The notes beneath the pieces are model-generated. The model saw only the letters and a program-made list of their open reading frames with translations, did not search any database and had not been told where the DNA came from. Below are positions 1 through 9,767 of a stretch of DNA of 64,000 bases, in pieces. Numbering within the stretch: position 1 is the stretch's first letter; each line of letters opens with the position of its first letter. The position numbers were made by a program, and so were the translations under genes. Origin of the DNA: Sphingobacteriales bacterium (lineage in GTDB: Bacteria; Bacteroidota; Bacteroidia; Chitinophagales; UBA2359); NCBI GenBank assembly GCA_016718845.1, contig JADKCK010000001.1, positions 1 through 64,000 on the forward strand. The letters are read 5' to 3'.

Positions 1-2
1 AC

Positions 3-1136
3 TCAACCGTTTCGGTTATAAATTACCTCGTGTGCCTCGTCCAATTGTGGCATATCTAACGAGCGCTGCATTTTGTATAGGGCGTTTTGTGGAATATCCC
101 CTTTGCGACGTTGTACAATATTGTCCATCGAGGTTTCTATATACACCACCTCAAACTGCGGATTGTACACTTCCAATAAACCTATCAAGCGGCTGCGCAT
201 GTCTTTTGTTAGGTTAGTGCTGTTCCAAACAAAACTTTGCTGATGTGCTGCATAGGTTTTGGCTAATTTTTTAGCTTGCTGAATAACCAAGCCCTGCCCC
301 TTTTCGTCGCCGTATTTTACTTTCATTTGGCGGCGCAAATCGTCGAGCGACACAACAGGTAAATGGGGGTAATGCGTTTGGATATAAGTATCTTTACCCG
401 CCCCCGCAATGCCCGACATTAACACGACCTTAAACCGTGTATCATCGTACAAAACAGCCGGATAAGTGGCATTGGTATAGAAATATTTGAAGCGGCTATG
501 GTTATTTTCAAATAGTTTGGGTTGTTCGTAGCACTCGTTTTCGCGACAAAACTCCTCAAAAAAACCAATACGCTCTAACAATTCGTTTTGGTCGTGGCAC
601 GTTCTGCCCAATACATCGGCTTTTGCCAACAATGCTACCCAATGGTTAGGCACTCGCAAACTTGCCGCAATAACAGCCGCGTGTGGGTTAGGTTTTTCTA
701 ACACCCAAAGTGGCAGACCATGCAAACGCACCAACGAACAAATGGTTTCGCGCAGGTCAAAATCGGCATCCCACAACCACTCGCGCACTATTTTTTCGCC
801 CACTTTGGCATGTCTCGGCGACACAATGCGCCCATCTTCGATGCTTGTGCAAAGGGGTTTTGCAATATCGTGCAGCAATGCCGACAAAAAAAGCACATAG
901 CGGTCGGTTTCGGGCAGGCTTTGCCATTCGGGCAAAGCCAATAATGCCTCTACCACCATACGCGTATGTATACCCACGTTTCCTTCGGCATGATATTGAG
1001 CATCTTGCGGGCAGTTGTACAAGTTAGCAAACAAGGGCAGTTGGTCTATTTTCTCCCAGTTGGGTTCAAGGTTGGGTTTTAGTAGGTCGTTCAAACCAAA
1101 GTTGGGCACGTTGCCAGTTTTTAGTCCAGTGTTCAT
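3..1136 (-). CDS. HD-domain phosphohydrolase fused to P-loop polynucleotide kinase
   Basis: 377 aa. The N-terminal half has an HD phosphohydrolase pattern (His57, His89-Asp90 in LLHDIAKP, His109), and the C-terminal half is a P-loop kinase (GIAGAGKDT at about 242-250, DDLRR at 265-269, a later RRK). Kinases of this type phosphorylate RNA 5' ends, and the HD part could remove 3' or cyclic phosphates. The gene lies directly downstream of, and overlaps by about 70 bases, an RNA ligase, so the pair looks like an RNA end-healing and sealing operon. The domain calls are direct from motifs; RNA as substrate is inferred from the neighbour. The stop codon is at the very edge of the window and the gene appears complete. 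Confidence 0.8.
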   Translation of the reverse strand: MNTGLKTGNVPNFGLNDLLKPNLEPNWEKIDQLPLFANLYNCPQDAQYHAEGNVGIHTRMVVEALLALPEWQSLPETDRYVLFLSALLHDIAKPLCTSIEDGRIVSPRHAKVGEKIVREWLWDADFDLRETICSLVRLHGLPLWVLEKPNPHAAVIAASLRVPNHWVALLAKADVLGRTCHDQNELLERIGFFEEFCRENECYEQPKLFENNHSRFKYFYTNATYPAVLYDDTRFKVVLMSGIAGAGKDTYIQTHYPHLPVVSLDDLRRQMKVKYGDEKGQGLVIQQAKKLAKTYAAHQQSFVWNSTNLTKDMRSRLIGLLEVYNPQFEVVYIETSMDNIVQRRKGDIPQNALYKMQRSLDMPQLDEAHEVIYNRNG

Positions 1137-1730
1137 CGGTTTTTACGTGGTTTTTGCGCACATATTTCAGTACGTTTTGGTGAAACAAATCGGTCGAAAA
1201 AGCATTTTCGTTACGCACCACAAAGCCCTCGCACTCGCCACCCAAGCGGCTACCTAACAAAAGGTGTTTTTGGATACTTTGTTGCAGTTCGGTTTCGTCA
1301 AACATTTTTCGTTCTATAACAGGCACAGTTGGCAAATCTAGCGCATGGGCGTATAAGCAAACATCGTCCCAGGCAAGCCATGTATTGCCATCGCGGATAG
1401 CAAACACATAATAATAGTGTTCGAGGCGGGCGTATTCGATGCTGTGAATGGCGTACAAACTTTCGCCAAAAATATGTAGGTCGCCGAGGTGGGCTTTGTG
1501 CATTTCCCACAACTCCACATTTTGCCCGACCAAGCACTGCGCGTAGGGGCAGCATGAGAGCGTGCATATACGCCAGTGGCTTTAAGGCAGGTGTTTTCGC
1601 CGTCGAGCTTTTCGGTGACAACCAATTTGTGTTGCAGCAGGGCTTGCCAGTCATACAAAATTCGGTCGTCGGAGGTAGTGCCAAGCGAAAACGGGAAATG
1701 ATAGGTGCGGCTATATTTATCGGTTGTCAT
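1066..1730 (-). pseudogene. RNA ligase family protein, one frameshift
   Basis: The first part carries the nucleotidyltransferase motif I EKLDGENT, with the AMP-accepting lysine at about residue 41 counted from the ATG at 1730. The frame breaks near base 1526; adding one G there joins SAWSG directly to QNVELWEMH and the rest of the ligase (about 221 aa in total), including a later EGFVVR motif. It is probably an Rnl2-like RNA ligase working with the downstream HD/kinase to repair cleaved RNA. A single missing G in a GGG run could be a real mutation or a sequence error. An upstream in-frame extension exists, but the ATG at 1730 gives the normal ligase N-terminus. Confidence 0.75.
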
Positions 1731-1897
1731 GGTGTTATTTGGTATCGTTTGGTCATAAAACCCCCATTGTAGGGCTAAAGTTCCCATTTTGCGGTTTTTT
1801 TGCACCCACAAAAATAAATTACCACAACCACTTTACTTTTTTGCTAAATTTTTAACTTTTTTGACGTATTTTTGCGGCACTAACAAAATATTTTCTA

Positions 1898-2999
1898 ATG
1901 AATATACCTCAACACACCCATCTACCCATCGAACATTTGGCAGGTGTTTTTTCAAATACCACCAATTCGTACAAGTTTTATTGGCTGTTGGCAATATTGC
2001 ACCAAATAGCCCACAAACCCCACCAAACGGTTTTTAGCATCGACGAATTATTGCTACAAATGATAGCCGAAGTTTGGTATACGGTAAACGACTACCGTTT
2101 ATCGTTTGGCAAACAAGATAAACTGAGCGAAGTGGTTTTGCAACTTAGCCAACTGTTGCAACTGCCCGCTAATGCCTCAAAAACCGACATTGTAAAACAA
2201 ACAGCCGCTTTTTTACAACAAAACCCAAATCATGCCATTAGCAAAAACATTAAAGAACGGGCTAAATATGTTCCGTTTCGTTTCTTAACACCTTGGTTCA
2301 ATACCCAGTTAAACGGCTTAGCCGATGTGCAAAAAAGTTCAAAAATTGCCCAATTAGCCAACGCAAATAGCACGTGTTTGTATCAATTTACCAACAACAA
2401 CACCTGCATAGTATTGCAAGCACAATGGTTACAATATTTGCACCAACATTTGGCTATTGTACAGGGCTTTTACATTGGCATTTAACCAAGTATCTGCAAA
2501 AAACAACCCCAATGTACCCAATATCCCCGACAAACTACACGCACCCCAACAACGCAAATTGAGCAAAGCCACCAATTTCTGGAACTTGGTGCTGACGCAA
2601 ACAAACACCATTACCTGTATTTACTCGGGCGAGACTATGGAAGCGAACCATTTTAGTATCGACCATTTTTTGCCTTGGAGTTTTGTAGCCCACGATTTAT
2701 TGTGGAATTTGCTGCCCGTACCCAAAGCCATTAACTCCTCTAAAGGCAATGCCATTCCGTCGTTACCCATTTATTTCGATGATTTTGCAACACTACAATA
2801 TAGGGCAATTGGCGTGGTTGCCCAGCTAAAAAAAGACAAATTATTGGAAGATTATGGCACAGTGTTTAAGCACGAATTGGTAAACATTGTGCAAATGCCT
2901 TACGAACAGTTTAAAACTAGTTTGTACGAAACCATTTCGCCAATGGCACAAATAGCCGCCAATATGGGTTTTGCTAAAAATTGGAGGTACGGCGTATGA
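1898..2999 (+). pseudogene. HNH endonuclease family protein, one frameshift
   Basis: Two overlapping frames form one protein of about 365 aa. The N-terminal helical part (IEHLAGVF, then SYKFYWLLAIL) runs until about base 2470, where the frame shifts; the second frame holds the nuclease core, with CIYSGE, FSIDHFLPWSF and LWNLLPV as the HNH-like residues. A -7 box (TATTTTTG) lies about 30 bases before the start. The stop overlaps the ATG of the next gene (ATGA), so the two are probably co-transcribed. The function is likely DNA cleavage in a defence or mobile context, but the target is unknown. The frameshift may be natural or a sequence error. Confidence 0.7.
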
Positions 3000-3862
3000 A
3001 CAACTACAAATCTCCCCAAAACCCCAATGCCCACCTAACCGTTAAAGAACGAAAATATCCCTCATTTGCCGCTAAACATCTTTACCAAAACCAACTTTTG
3101 CAAGGGCGCATTTTAGATTTTGGTTGCGGATTGGGCAAAGATGTAGACTTTTTGCAACAACAAGGTTTTGAGGTGGTTGGCTACGACAACCACTATTGCC
3201 CCCAGTATCCAACAGGCAAATTTGATACTATTTTGTGTAATTATGTACTAAATGTATTACTGCCCGAAGAGCAAACTTTGGTACTAATGCAAATTGCCGA
3301 ACTATTAAAACCCACAGGCAAAGCCTTTTTTGCGGTTAGGCGCGACATCAAAAAAAATGGCTATGTGTATAATCCTAAACGAGATGCTACTGTTTATCAG
3401 TGTAATGTGGTGCTAAACTACAAAAGTTTGTTGCTTGCCAACCATTGCGAAATTTACGAGTATCAGCACTACAACCGTTTGGGTAAAACCAACGATTGTG
3501 TTTTTTGCGCCGTAGATGCCGACAGAGAGTTAATCACCGAAACAGCTACCGTTTTTGCCATCTACGACAAATACCCCGTTAGCAAGGGTCATGCCTTAAT
3601 AATACCCAAACGGCACATACCCAATTATTTTGACCTTAGCACCAAACAACAACAAGCCTGCTGGTTTGTAGCCAATAGGGTACAACAAATTATCCAACAA
3701 CTATTTAAGCCCGATGGTTTTAACATTGGCATTAACATTAACCAAGCTGCTGGGCAAACCATAAACCATGCCCACATACACCTAATACCCCGCTACCTAG
3801 GCGATGCACCCAACCCACGCGGTGGTGTTAGAGGGGTGATTAATGGGGAGGGGGATTATTGA
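2996..3862 (+). CDS. SAM-dependent methyltransferase fused to a HIT-family domain
   Basis: 288 aa from the ATG at 2996, which overlaps the preceding stop by 4 bases; an in-frame ATG 15 bases earlier is less likely. Residues 35-160 are a class I methyltransferase, with the SAM-binding loop LDFGCGLGKD at about 40-49 and an acidic residue at the end of strand 2 (VGYDN). Residues 165-288 are a HIT domain with the histidine triad HAHIHL at 258-263. HIT proteins hydrolyse or transfer nucleotides such as AMP derivatives. The substrate of either half is unknown. Co-transcription with the HNH gene suggests an accessory role. A strong terminator follows. Confidence 0.85.
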   Translation: MNNYKSPQNPNAHLTVKERKYPSFAAKHLYQNQLLQGRILDFGCGLGKDVDFLQQQGFEVVGYDNHYCPQYPTGKFDTILCNYVLNVLLPEEQTLVLMQIAELLKPTGKAFFAVRRDIKKNGYVYNPKRDATVYQCNVVLNYKSLLLANHCEIYEYQHYNRLGKTNDCVFCAVDADRELITETATVFAIYDKYPVSKGHALIIPKRHIPNYFDLSTKQQQACWFVANRVQQIIQQLFKPDGFNIGININQAAGQTINHAHIHLIPRYLGDAPNPRGGVRGVINGEGDY

Positions 3863-3869
3863 AAATGCT

Positions 3870-3910
3870 TACCCCCAATATCATAGTTTTATGATATTGG
3901 GGGTATTTTT
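3870..3910 (+). terminator. Rho-independent terminator
   Basis: A perfect 15-bp stem (3870-3884 with 3891-3905, arms starting TACCCCC and ending GGGGGTA) with a 6-base loop is followed by TTTTT. It ends the HNH/methyltransferase-HIT operon on the plus strand and separates it from the convergent minus-strand Dnd cluster. Confidence 0.9.
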
Positions 3911-3928
3911 AAGGCATGTAATAGCTCA

Positions 3929-4564
3929 CTACAATTTTAGCAGTTCTATTTTCTCAACAAAATCGAACCAAACTTTTTCTGCATCTTCAATTGTGTCGGT
4001 GCTTTTATTCCAAGTGTACAAATGAAAAAAATGATTGTAGCCAATATTATAGGCTTCTTCTGTTATTATTTTCACGCTTTTAGGTCCGCAACATTCGGCA
4101 AACAACCACACTTGGTCTACATATCTTTTCATGTCCGTACAATAGTCTTGTTCGATTTTTGATTTTTCTAAAAACGATTTACAGCTAATTACAACGATAG
4201 CATTTTGTTGCAAAATAAACCTGAAATCCATAATTGGATCAGGGTTACCTCCGTTCCATCTTGAGTAATGCCCTTTTTTATGAATAATAATATCGCACTC
4301 GCGCGAGCAAAGTTCCCCATCTTCATCAATAATATGTCCCCAATTAGCTGTTAAGTTACTGCCCGATAAGATTTCTCTGATGGCGTAAATAAGCAATGCC
4401 GAAAAACGCAAGCCCCGTACAAAAGATAAAATAGCACCTTTGTTGCTACCTTTTTGCTTGTCTATAGTCCGAATAAAACTATCTAAACGATAAGTTTGTA
4501 AGCCTGCTTTGATAATATAGTATCGTTCTTTTGCAAGAACTTTGGCATGTCCTTCTTTCATCAT
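3929..4564 (-). CDS. Possible PD-(D/E)XK-like nuclease at the end of the Dnd cluster
   Basis: 211 aa, not assigned to a family with certainty. The middle has RGLRFSALLIYAIREIL, then ECDIIIHKKG, then about 35 residues later a hydrophobic strand VVISCKSF. The order Glu, Asp in a strand, then (x)K in the next strand resembles the PD-(D/E)XK nuclease core and DUF6602-type proteins, though the usual E/Q before the final Lys is Cys here. It is the last gene of the minus-strand run and touches the preceding gene. A restriction or phosphorothioate-related role is inference from position only. Confidence 0.55.
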   Translation of the reverse strand: MMKEGHAKVLAKERYYIIKAGLQTYRLDSFIRTIDKQKGSNKGAILSFVRGLRFSALLIYAIREILSGSNLTANWGHIIDEDGELCSRECDIIIHKKGHYSRWNGGNPDPIMDFRFILQQNAIVVISCKSFLEKSKIEQDYCTDMKRYVDQVWLFAECCGPKSVKIITEEAYNIGYNHFFHLYTWNKSTDTIEDAEKVWFDFVEKIELLKL

Positions 4565-5205
4565 TATGCTTCTAAAAGTGAATAGGTGTAGTTTTGTAAA
4601 GTTTGTTTATTTTGTTTGGCAAGCCGACGCAGCATTTTTTCGCCCTTCTGCGATACTTTTATGGTTCCTATATGCTGGTTATATTCTAAAGCCAATAGCT
4701 CGGCGTGTAAAATATGGCTTAACTCTTGCTCAAATAAGGTTTGGTCTTTTTTCAAATCTTGTATGTAAAAACGAATAACCGATATTTTTTGGTCTTTAGA
4801 TTTAATAACCCTTTCTATTAAATGTTCGATGGGTTCGTTTGGAAAATTTTTGCGTAGAGGGCATAAATCCCGTAAGTCTTGGCTATTGAGTGTATTATTG
4901 ATTACAGATTGTGCAATAATTACTTGTTCGGTTGTCGAAAATTTGGCTAAATTATAAACTATCTCTACACTATCAATTTTTCGTTCTTTCACTAATTGTT
5001 GTACTGCCAATGTTAGTTTCGAGACTTTTAAAAATTTTTGCAACATACCTACACTAACATGCAACATATTAGCAACAGTATCTAACGAGCCTATATGTTG
5101 TTGCAACTTTTGGATATTTTCGGCTATATCCATTAAATTATTTTCGCGTTTGCGGGTATTAACATTACCTAATAATGCAAATACAAGTTGTTCTTTGTTT
5201 TCCAT
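4564..5205 (-). CDS. HTH protein, ParB-like companion in the Dnd cluster
   Basis: 213 aa. The segment SLDTVANMLHVSVGMLQKFLKVSKL (about residues 39-63) has helix-turn-helix spacing like the KorB/ParB DNA-binding domain, and the rest is helical and charged. No ParB N-terminal nucleotide-binding motif is present. It starts two bases after the stop of the ParB-like gene and abuts the nuclease-like gene, so the three are one transcript. Likely role: DNA binding or regulation with the neighbouring ParB-like protein. No enzymatic motif was found. Confidence 0.6.
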   Translation of the reverse strand: MENKEQLVFALLGNVNTRKRENNLMDIAENIQKLQQHIGSLDTVANMLHVSVGMLQKFLKVSKLTLAVQQLVKERKIDSVEIVYNLAKFSTTEQVIIAQSVINNTLNSQDLRDLCPLRKNFPNEPIEHLIERVIKSKDQKISVIRFYIQDLKKDQTLFEQELSHILHAELLALEYNQHIGTIKVSQKGEKMLRRLAKQNKQTLQNYTYSLLEA

Positions 5206-5207
5206 AG

Positions 5208-6029
5208 TTATTCTGTTAAATAATCGTTAGTAGATAGCCAATCTTTTAAAGCGTTTAGAATAATGAGTTCTTGGTCTAAAGAAGTATTGTCAACTGCTTT
5301 TTTAAGAGCATTGGCAACTTTAAACGGCAGGTTTAGAATGACAGTTTCTTCTATCCGAGGGTTTTGGGCTTTTTCTATTATTTCTTTGACAGTAGCATTG
5401 GGGTTTGATTTACCATAATCAACAGCTCTGATTTTTGAGATGCGCGTCATTAATTTTAGCTGGTCAATCAAAATATCTGCTTTTTCGGTATTGCCTTGTG
5501 CTGCATCAATGGCTCGTTTGGCATCTTGTAGCGTTATTTTTTGACTGTCTAAAAGTTGTTTTATTTTTGCAGTAGCTTGTGCTTCTACTTTAATATATCC
5601 ACGAATAGCCTTAATACTTAAACCTAATTTTTGTTTTACTTTCTGTTCGTCCTTATCAAAATGCTCGTATAGCCTAGTAACTGCGTTCATAATATCGGTA
5701 TGATTTAGCTCTTGGCGCAACATATTCTCGGACAGCGATAGCACTAATGCCTCAATTGGGTCAATATCGCCCGTAAAAGTAGCTTTTATGGTGGGTAATT
5801 GCAAAAGTTGGTGTGCTAAAAAACGTCTTTGACCCACTATTACATCGTAAGGAGGCTTGCCATAGTTACCACTCAATACAATAGGTTGCATTAAGCCATT
5901 GGTTTGTATGCTTTCTGCTAATTCTTTTAAATTTTGCTGCGAATTGGGCGATTTAAGGTCGCTACGCACATTGATTCCCTTTAATTGTATATCGGCAAGA
6001 GAAACATCGTAAAGTTGATTGATTTGCAT
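5208..6029 (-). CDS. ParB/Spo0J-like N-terminal domain protein
   Basis: 273 aa. Residues 10-115 match the ParB N-terminal domain: a linker with INVRSD, LAESIQTNGLMQPIVL, YDVIVGQRRFLAHQLL and SENMLRQELNHTD. A helix-turn-helix-like region follows at about 125-150 (KQKLGLSIKAIRGYIKV). It lies 17 bases after the DndE-HerA gene. ParB-fold domains are structurally related to the DGQHR domain of DndB, and no separate dndB is seen, so this protein may fill the regulatory DndB place; that is inference. Plasmid partition is less likely because no parA is nearby. Confidence 0.75.
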   Translation of the reverse strand: MQINQLYDVSLADIQLKGINVRSDLKSPNSQQNLKELAESIQTNGLMQPIVLSGNYGKPPYDVIVGQRRFLAHQLLQLPTIKATFTGDIDPIEALVLSLSENMLRQELNHTDIMNAVTRLYEHFDKDEQKVKQKLGLSIKAIRGYIKVEAQATAKIKQLLDSQKITLQDAKRAIDAAQGNTEKADILIDQLKLMTRISKIRAVDYGKSNPNATVKEIIEKAQNPRIEETVILNLPFKVANALKKAVDNTSLDQELIILNALKDWLSTNDYLTE

Positions 6030-6046
6030 TTAAGTAATTTTTAGTT

Positions 6047-7612
6047 TTATTTCCTCTTCCAAAACTGGCTTACATTAAATAATTCGGCTCGTTTTAATTC
6101 TTTACAGTTAGCAACTGCCTGTCCTGTATCAATACTTTCGAGGGATTTAATTAATTTTCTACCTTCTGCTTCAGAATAGCCAAGAAATGAGTTAATAAGT
6201 TTAGAGTTTGTTTTTTCTTTGATGTTCAACAAAAAGGACAATTCACATAAAGACGAAAAGCTAAATGCAGGAGTGTAAAACTCTTTGATGTTTTGAGCCA
6301 CTAACATTACAGCAACCCCCTTTGAGCGGATTTGTTCCAAAATTACCTGAATAACTTGAGCTACGGCTGGTTCTCGGAATAAAATTTGAGCTTCGTCAAT
6401 TAATATAACATATCGCAATGAACGAGCTCCATTAACTACTACAGCATCAGGCATTGCCATAAATTGCTGAAAAATGTAATTTATAATTAAGAAAATAGCT
6501 GTAAACCGCACATCTTCGCTCAAAGTTCCTGCTAAGCTAAAGTAATAATTTTGGTTTAAGAAGTCTTTATTGACATCGCTATCAAAAACAGGTGGATCGC
6601 TTAATCCATCTAAGGTATTGATAATTTTGTTTTTAGCCGTACCGCTATTATTTTTTACTTCTTCGTAAATTTCTTCAATTGTAGGGTATTCTCCGCTTTT
6701 TTTGTTGGAAAAGCATGTTTTTATAGCATCTTTCAACTGTATGATACGGGATGAACCGGCATCATGGTAGCTAGATATAATTTCCGCAAAACGTCCAATC
6801 CCCAATTTTTTATTAGTTTCGTTTACATTATCTATAAATCCCAAAGGATTTAAAGGAAACTTTGTTAACGGTGCATTTATTAAAGTTGTGTTGGTTTGCT
6901 GAAAAAACGTTTGTAGATTACGCTCATCATCGGGATTTAAACCTTTAAAATCGAGATACACAAAATTAGTACTGCCATTAGATTGTTGAGCGATTTGGTA
7001 CAAAATATCTAAAGCAAATTGTGTTTTGCCTGAACCGCTTTGTCCTGCAATAGCTATATGGCTATTGTTATAACGTGTTGTGTCATTAATAGGTACTACT
7101 ATTTTTTTCCCTGCACTATCAATTCCTATTTCTAAATTTATGAAATTGCCAAATGCTCCTTTATCCTTAACAAGAGGATTTGTATTTGAAACAGCATGAA
7201 AAGTGTTTGAAGTTTGCTCAATACTTTCAATACCACGTTCAATGTTTTGTATGATAAAGTCAAAAGCATCAAGATTTGGATTGCTTTCAAAAAAAACGTC
7301 CATTTGCTCTAGCCCATCATCAATATGCATTTTTAGGTACTTAAAAATATCTGGGCTTGATTTGTGTATTTCATAAAACTGACAAATGACAGCTAAATAA
7401 AAGTTTTTTCGTTCTCCCAATAAAGTATCTTCTTTGTATTCTTTGCCTTTACTGTCTTTTAAATCTTTGACAAGAGATAATTTGCGCCCTTTAGAAATGG
7501 AGTACGAAAAAGCCAATCGAGCAACAATATTGTCATTTCGAACAAGCCCTAATTTTGTAGCAAAAGTCGCTATCTTGTCTTTGTTGGTTTCTGAGGTTTT
7601 TATACTAATCAT
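6047..7612 (-). CDS. DndE domain fused to HerA/FtsK-like ATPase
   Basis: 521 aa from the ATG at 7612, which overlaps the dndD stop (ATGATTAG); an in-frame ATG 99 bases upstream lies inside dndD and is not preferred. Residues 1-110 resemble DndE (IKTSETNKDK, LGLVRNDNIVARLAFSYSI), the small protein that binds nicked DNA during phosphorothioation. Residues 155-521 are an additional-strand ATPase: Walker A GQSGSGKT at 190-197, Walker B VILIDEAQILF, and a later MLVAQNIKEF. The ATPase half resembles HerA-type helicases such as DptH/DndH of the restriction module. The gene is intact, unlike its neighbour dndD. Confidence 0.8.
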   Translation of the reverse strand: MISIKTSETNKDKIATFATKLGLVRNDNIVARLAFSYSISKGRKLSLVKDLKDSKGKEYKEDTLLGERKNFYLAVICQFYEIHKSSPDIFKYLKMHIDDGLEQMDVFFESNPNLDAFDFIIQNIERGIESIEQTSNTFHAVSNTNPLVKDKGAFGNFINLEIGIDSAGKKIVVPINDTTRYNNSHIAIAGQSGSGKTQFALDILYQIAQQSNGSTNFVYLDFKGLNPDDERNLQTFFQQTNTTLINAPLTKFPLNPLGFIDNVNETNKKLGIGRFAEIISSYHDAGSSRIIQLKDAIKTCFSNKKSGEYPTIEEIYEEVKNNSGTAKNKIINTLDGLSDPPVFDSDVNKDFLNQNYYFSLAGTLSEDVRFTAIFLIINYIFQQFMAMPDAVVVNGARSLRYVILIDEAQILFREPAVAQVIQVILEQIRSKGVAVMLVAQNIKEFYTPAFSFSSLCELSFLLNIKEKTNSKLINSFLGYSEAEGRKLIKSLESIDTGQAVANCKELKRAELFNVSQFWKRK

Positions 7613-9707
7613 TTGGATAAAGTTGGTGATAAGTTTCAAAAAGTTTTTGGTCTTCAACTGGTACAAATTGCGACACTTCGCCTTCTTTGTGGATAAGGTA
7701 ACATTGGGCAATACGGTCTTTCAAAGTTTCAAGGTCTTTTTGTTGAAATTCTCTGTGTAATAAAGGTAAGATAACAACCTGCTCCGATATGTCGGGATAA
7801 AATTTACTAATTACATTTTTTATGTGCTTATCGTCCAATTTCTGAAGTGGACTATCAATAAAAACAGGAAAGTTAATGCCACTTTCTTCCACCAATGCTT
7901 TTAGCAATGCCATAGCATATAGTTGTTGTTGCCCTTTTGATAAACTTTCTTTTGGTATTTTTTCGTTTCGACTATTGTATAGCGTAATGTCTATATTATC
8001 CATAGGCATGTCTACTTCTACTGTTTTTATGTCAAGTGTATGCATTAATGTTTTTAGACCCTTTAAAATCTTTTCTTCCAAAGATTTTGTTTTTTCAGCC
8101 TTATATTCCTTAATAAAGTTACTTATTTCTTGAATGAGGCGTACTGTAACTGTATTTTTAGTTTTATACTGTTTGGCTACTTCTACTTTGTCGTTTAATT
8201 TCGCAATCTCGCCTTTTAGATTGGTAGATTTGTTTTCTTCTATTCCTATCTCTTTGGTTAATGTTTCGATTTGAAGTTCGTGGTGTTGTATTTCTATTTC
8301 AAGCAACGTTTTTTGTTTGCGATAATTTTCAATTATTGGGTCTTCAGCATTGCTTTCGGCACTACGTAGCTTATATGCAATTTTATTGCCCTCAAATTTC
8401 AGGTTATTGTGGTCGCGCGTAACCGATTTAAATCGTTCTTTGTAAGAGTACTTAAGTGTATTCAACAGTTCCGAGAACTCACGGCGCTCAAAATCTGTAA
8501 AGTCGTGAATTACATCGACTATTTCATTGTTTACAATATTTTCGGATTGCAAAAAATGCTTTTTAATCAAAACATTAATTTGATTTTCATAAAAATTACG
8601 AATTTCGGCATCAATGGTAACACCTTTGTCCGTTTTTTGCCATTCGTACTTTGCTTGATCTACTTCTGCAATGATGCTTTTTATTTTGGTATTAACCTCA
8701 TTTTCCTGAAATTCAAATTTTTTCAAGTTAAATTCCTTATCTACTCTATCGTTGATTTGCAATAGATAGTCTCCATTTATCGCAAATGGAGCCAGTTCTA
8801 ACAATTCTTTCAAACTTAGTTTTACTTCTTCCAAAGAAGTATCAATTTGACTTTTCCGTTCCTGTAGTTGACGTACTTCTTCCAAGCTAATTGCATTGCT
8901 TTCTTTAATTAAACGTTCCTGTAATTGATTTACATCAAAACGTTTAGCATTAATTTGCTCTTTTAGATTATCAATACTTTCTTCTTTTTCTGCAATTTAA
9001 ATTTCAATTTCTTTTACATCACCTTTGAATCTTGCTAAACGTTGTTGGTCTTGCGGTGTTGCCGAACGTTGCTTGAAAGTATCTTGTAATTGTACTAAAC
9101 TTTCCTTTAAATCTTCATACTTTTTATACCTAATACCTCTGAATAGGCTTTTAATTCTTTCTGTTCTTCAATTTTTACCTTTTCAGCAAGAGATGCAATT
9201 TTTTTCAGCATCAAAAAAGAAAAATTTTGCTGCCTCAATAGGTATCAAAAAATCATGAATAAAATGCTCCGTGTTTATTTCACGAAACAATTCATTCACT
9301 TGTCCATCTAAAAGAATTTCCAAACTTTCAGGATTAGACTTATTGACATCAAATTTACGAGTAATTTTTACTTCATTGCAACGTAAATCTGAAATATGCA
9401 AATCGTTGAATGTTATAGAAACATAAAAAGTAGATTCGCCCTCATCTTCGGCAAGATTGTTTAAGCTATTCGCTATATATTTAGCGTAACCTCCTTGTTT
9501 GACAATTTCGTTTTTAAAAAAATCATCAACATCTTGAGTTCTTGTGCCATACAAACACCAAACTAATGACATCAGAAAATTTGTTTTTCCGTTGCCATTT
9601 TTACCACTTACAATAACTATGTTTTTCGTGTCATTAGTATGAAACAAAATAGAATTGGTTCCTTTATACTGACGAAAATTATGTAAAACTACTTCTTTGA
9701 TTAGCAT
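7605..9707 (-). pseudogene. dndD: dndD, SMC-like ATPase of the Dnd complex, broken
   Basis: An ATPase with an SMC/Rad50 plan. The N-terminus has VSGKNGNGKTNF (Walker A) from the ATG at 9707, a coiled coil fills the middle, and the C-terminus has the ABC signature SLSKGQQQLYAMAL and Walker B FPVFIDSPLQKLD. The reading frame is damaged at three places: an extra A in an A7 run near 9197 (removing it gives DAEKIASLAEK), a missing A near 9122 (adding it gives GIKKYEDLKES), and an in-frame TAA at 8997-8999. Repaired length is about 700 aa. DndD works with DndC and DndE in sulfur insertion. The two indels look like homopolymer errors; the stop codon does not. Confidence 0.8.
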
Positions 9708-9767
9708 GATTTAAAATTGCAATTATGATAACTGTAAGGAAAAATAAGATTTGATAGATTATTGTAA

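Noticed and set aside
5208..6029. Chromosome or plasmid partition ParB
   Set aside because: No parA or parS sites nearby, and it is embedded in the Dnd operon.
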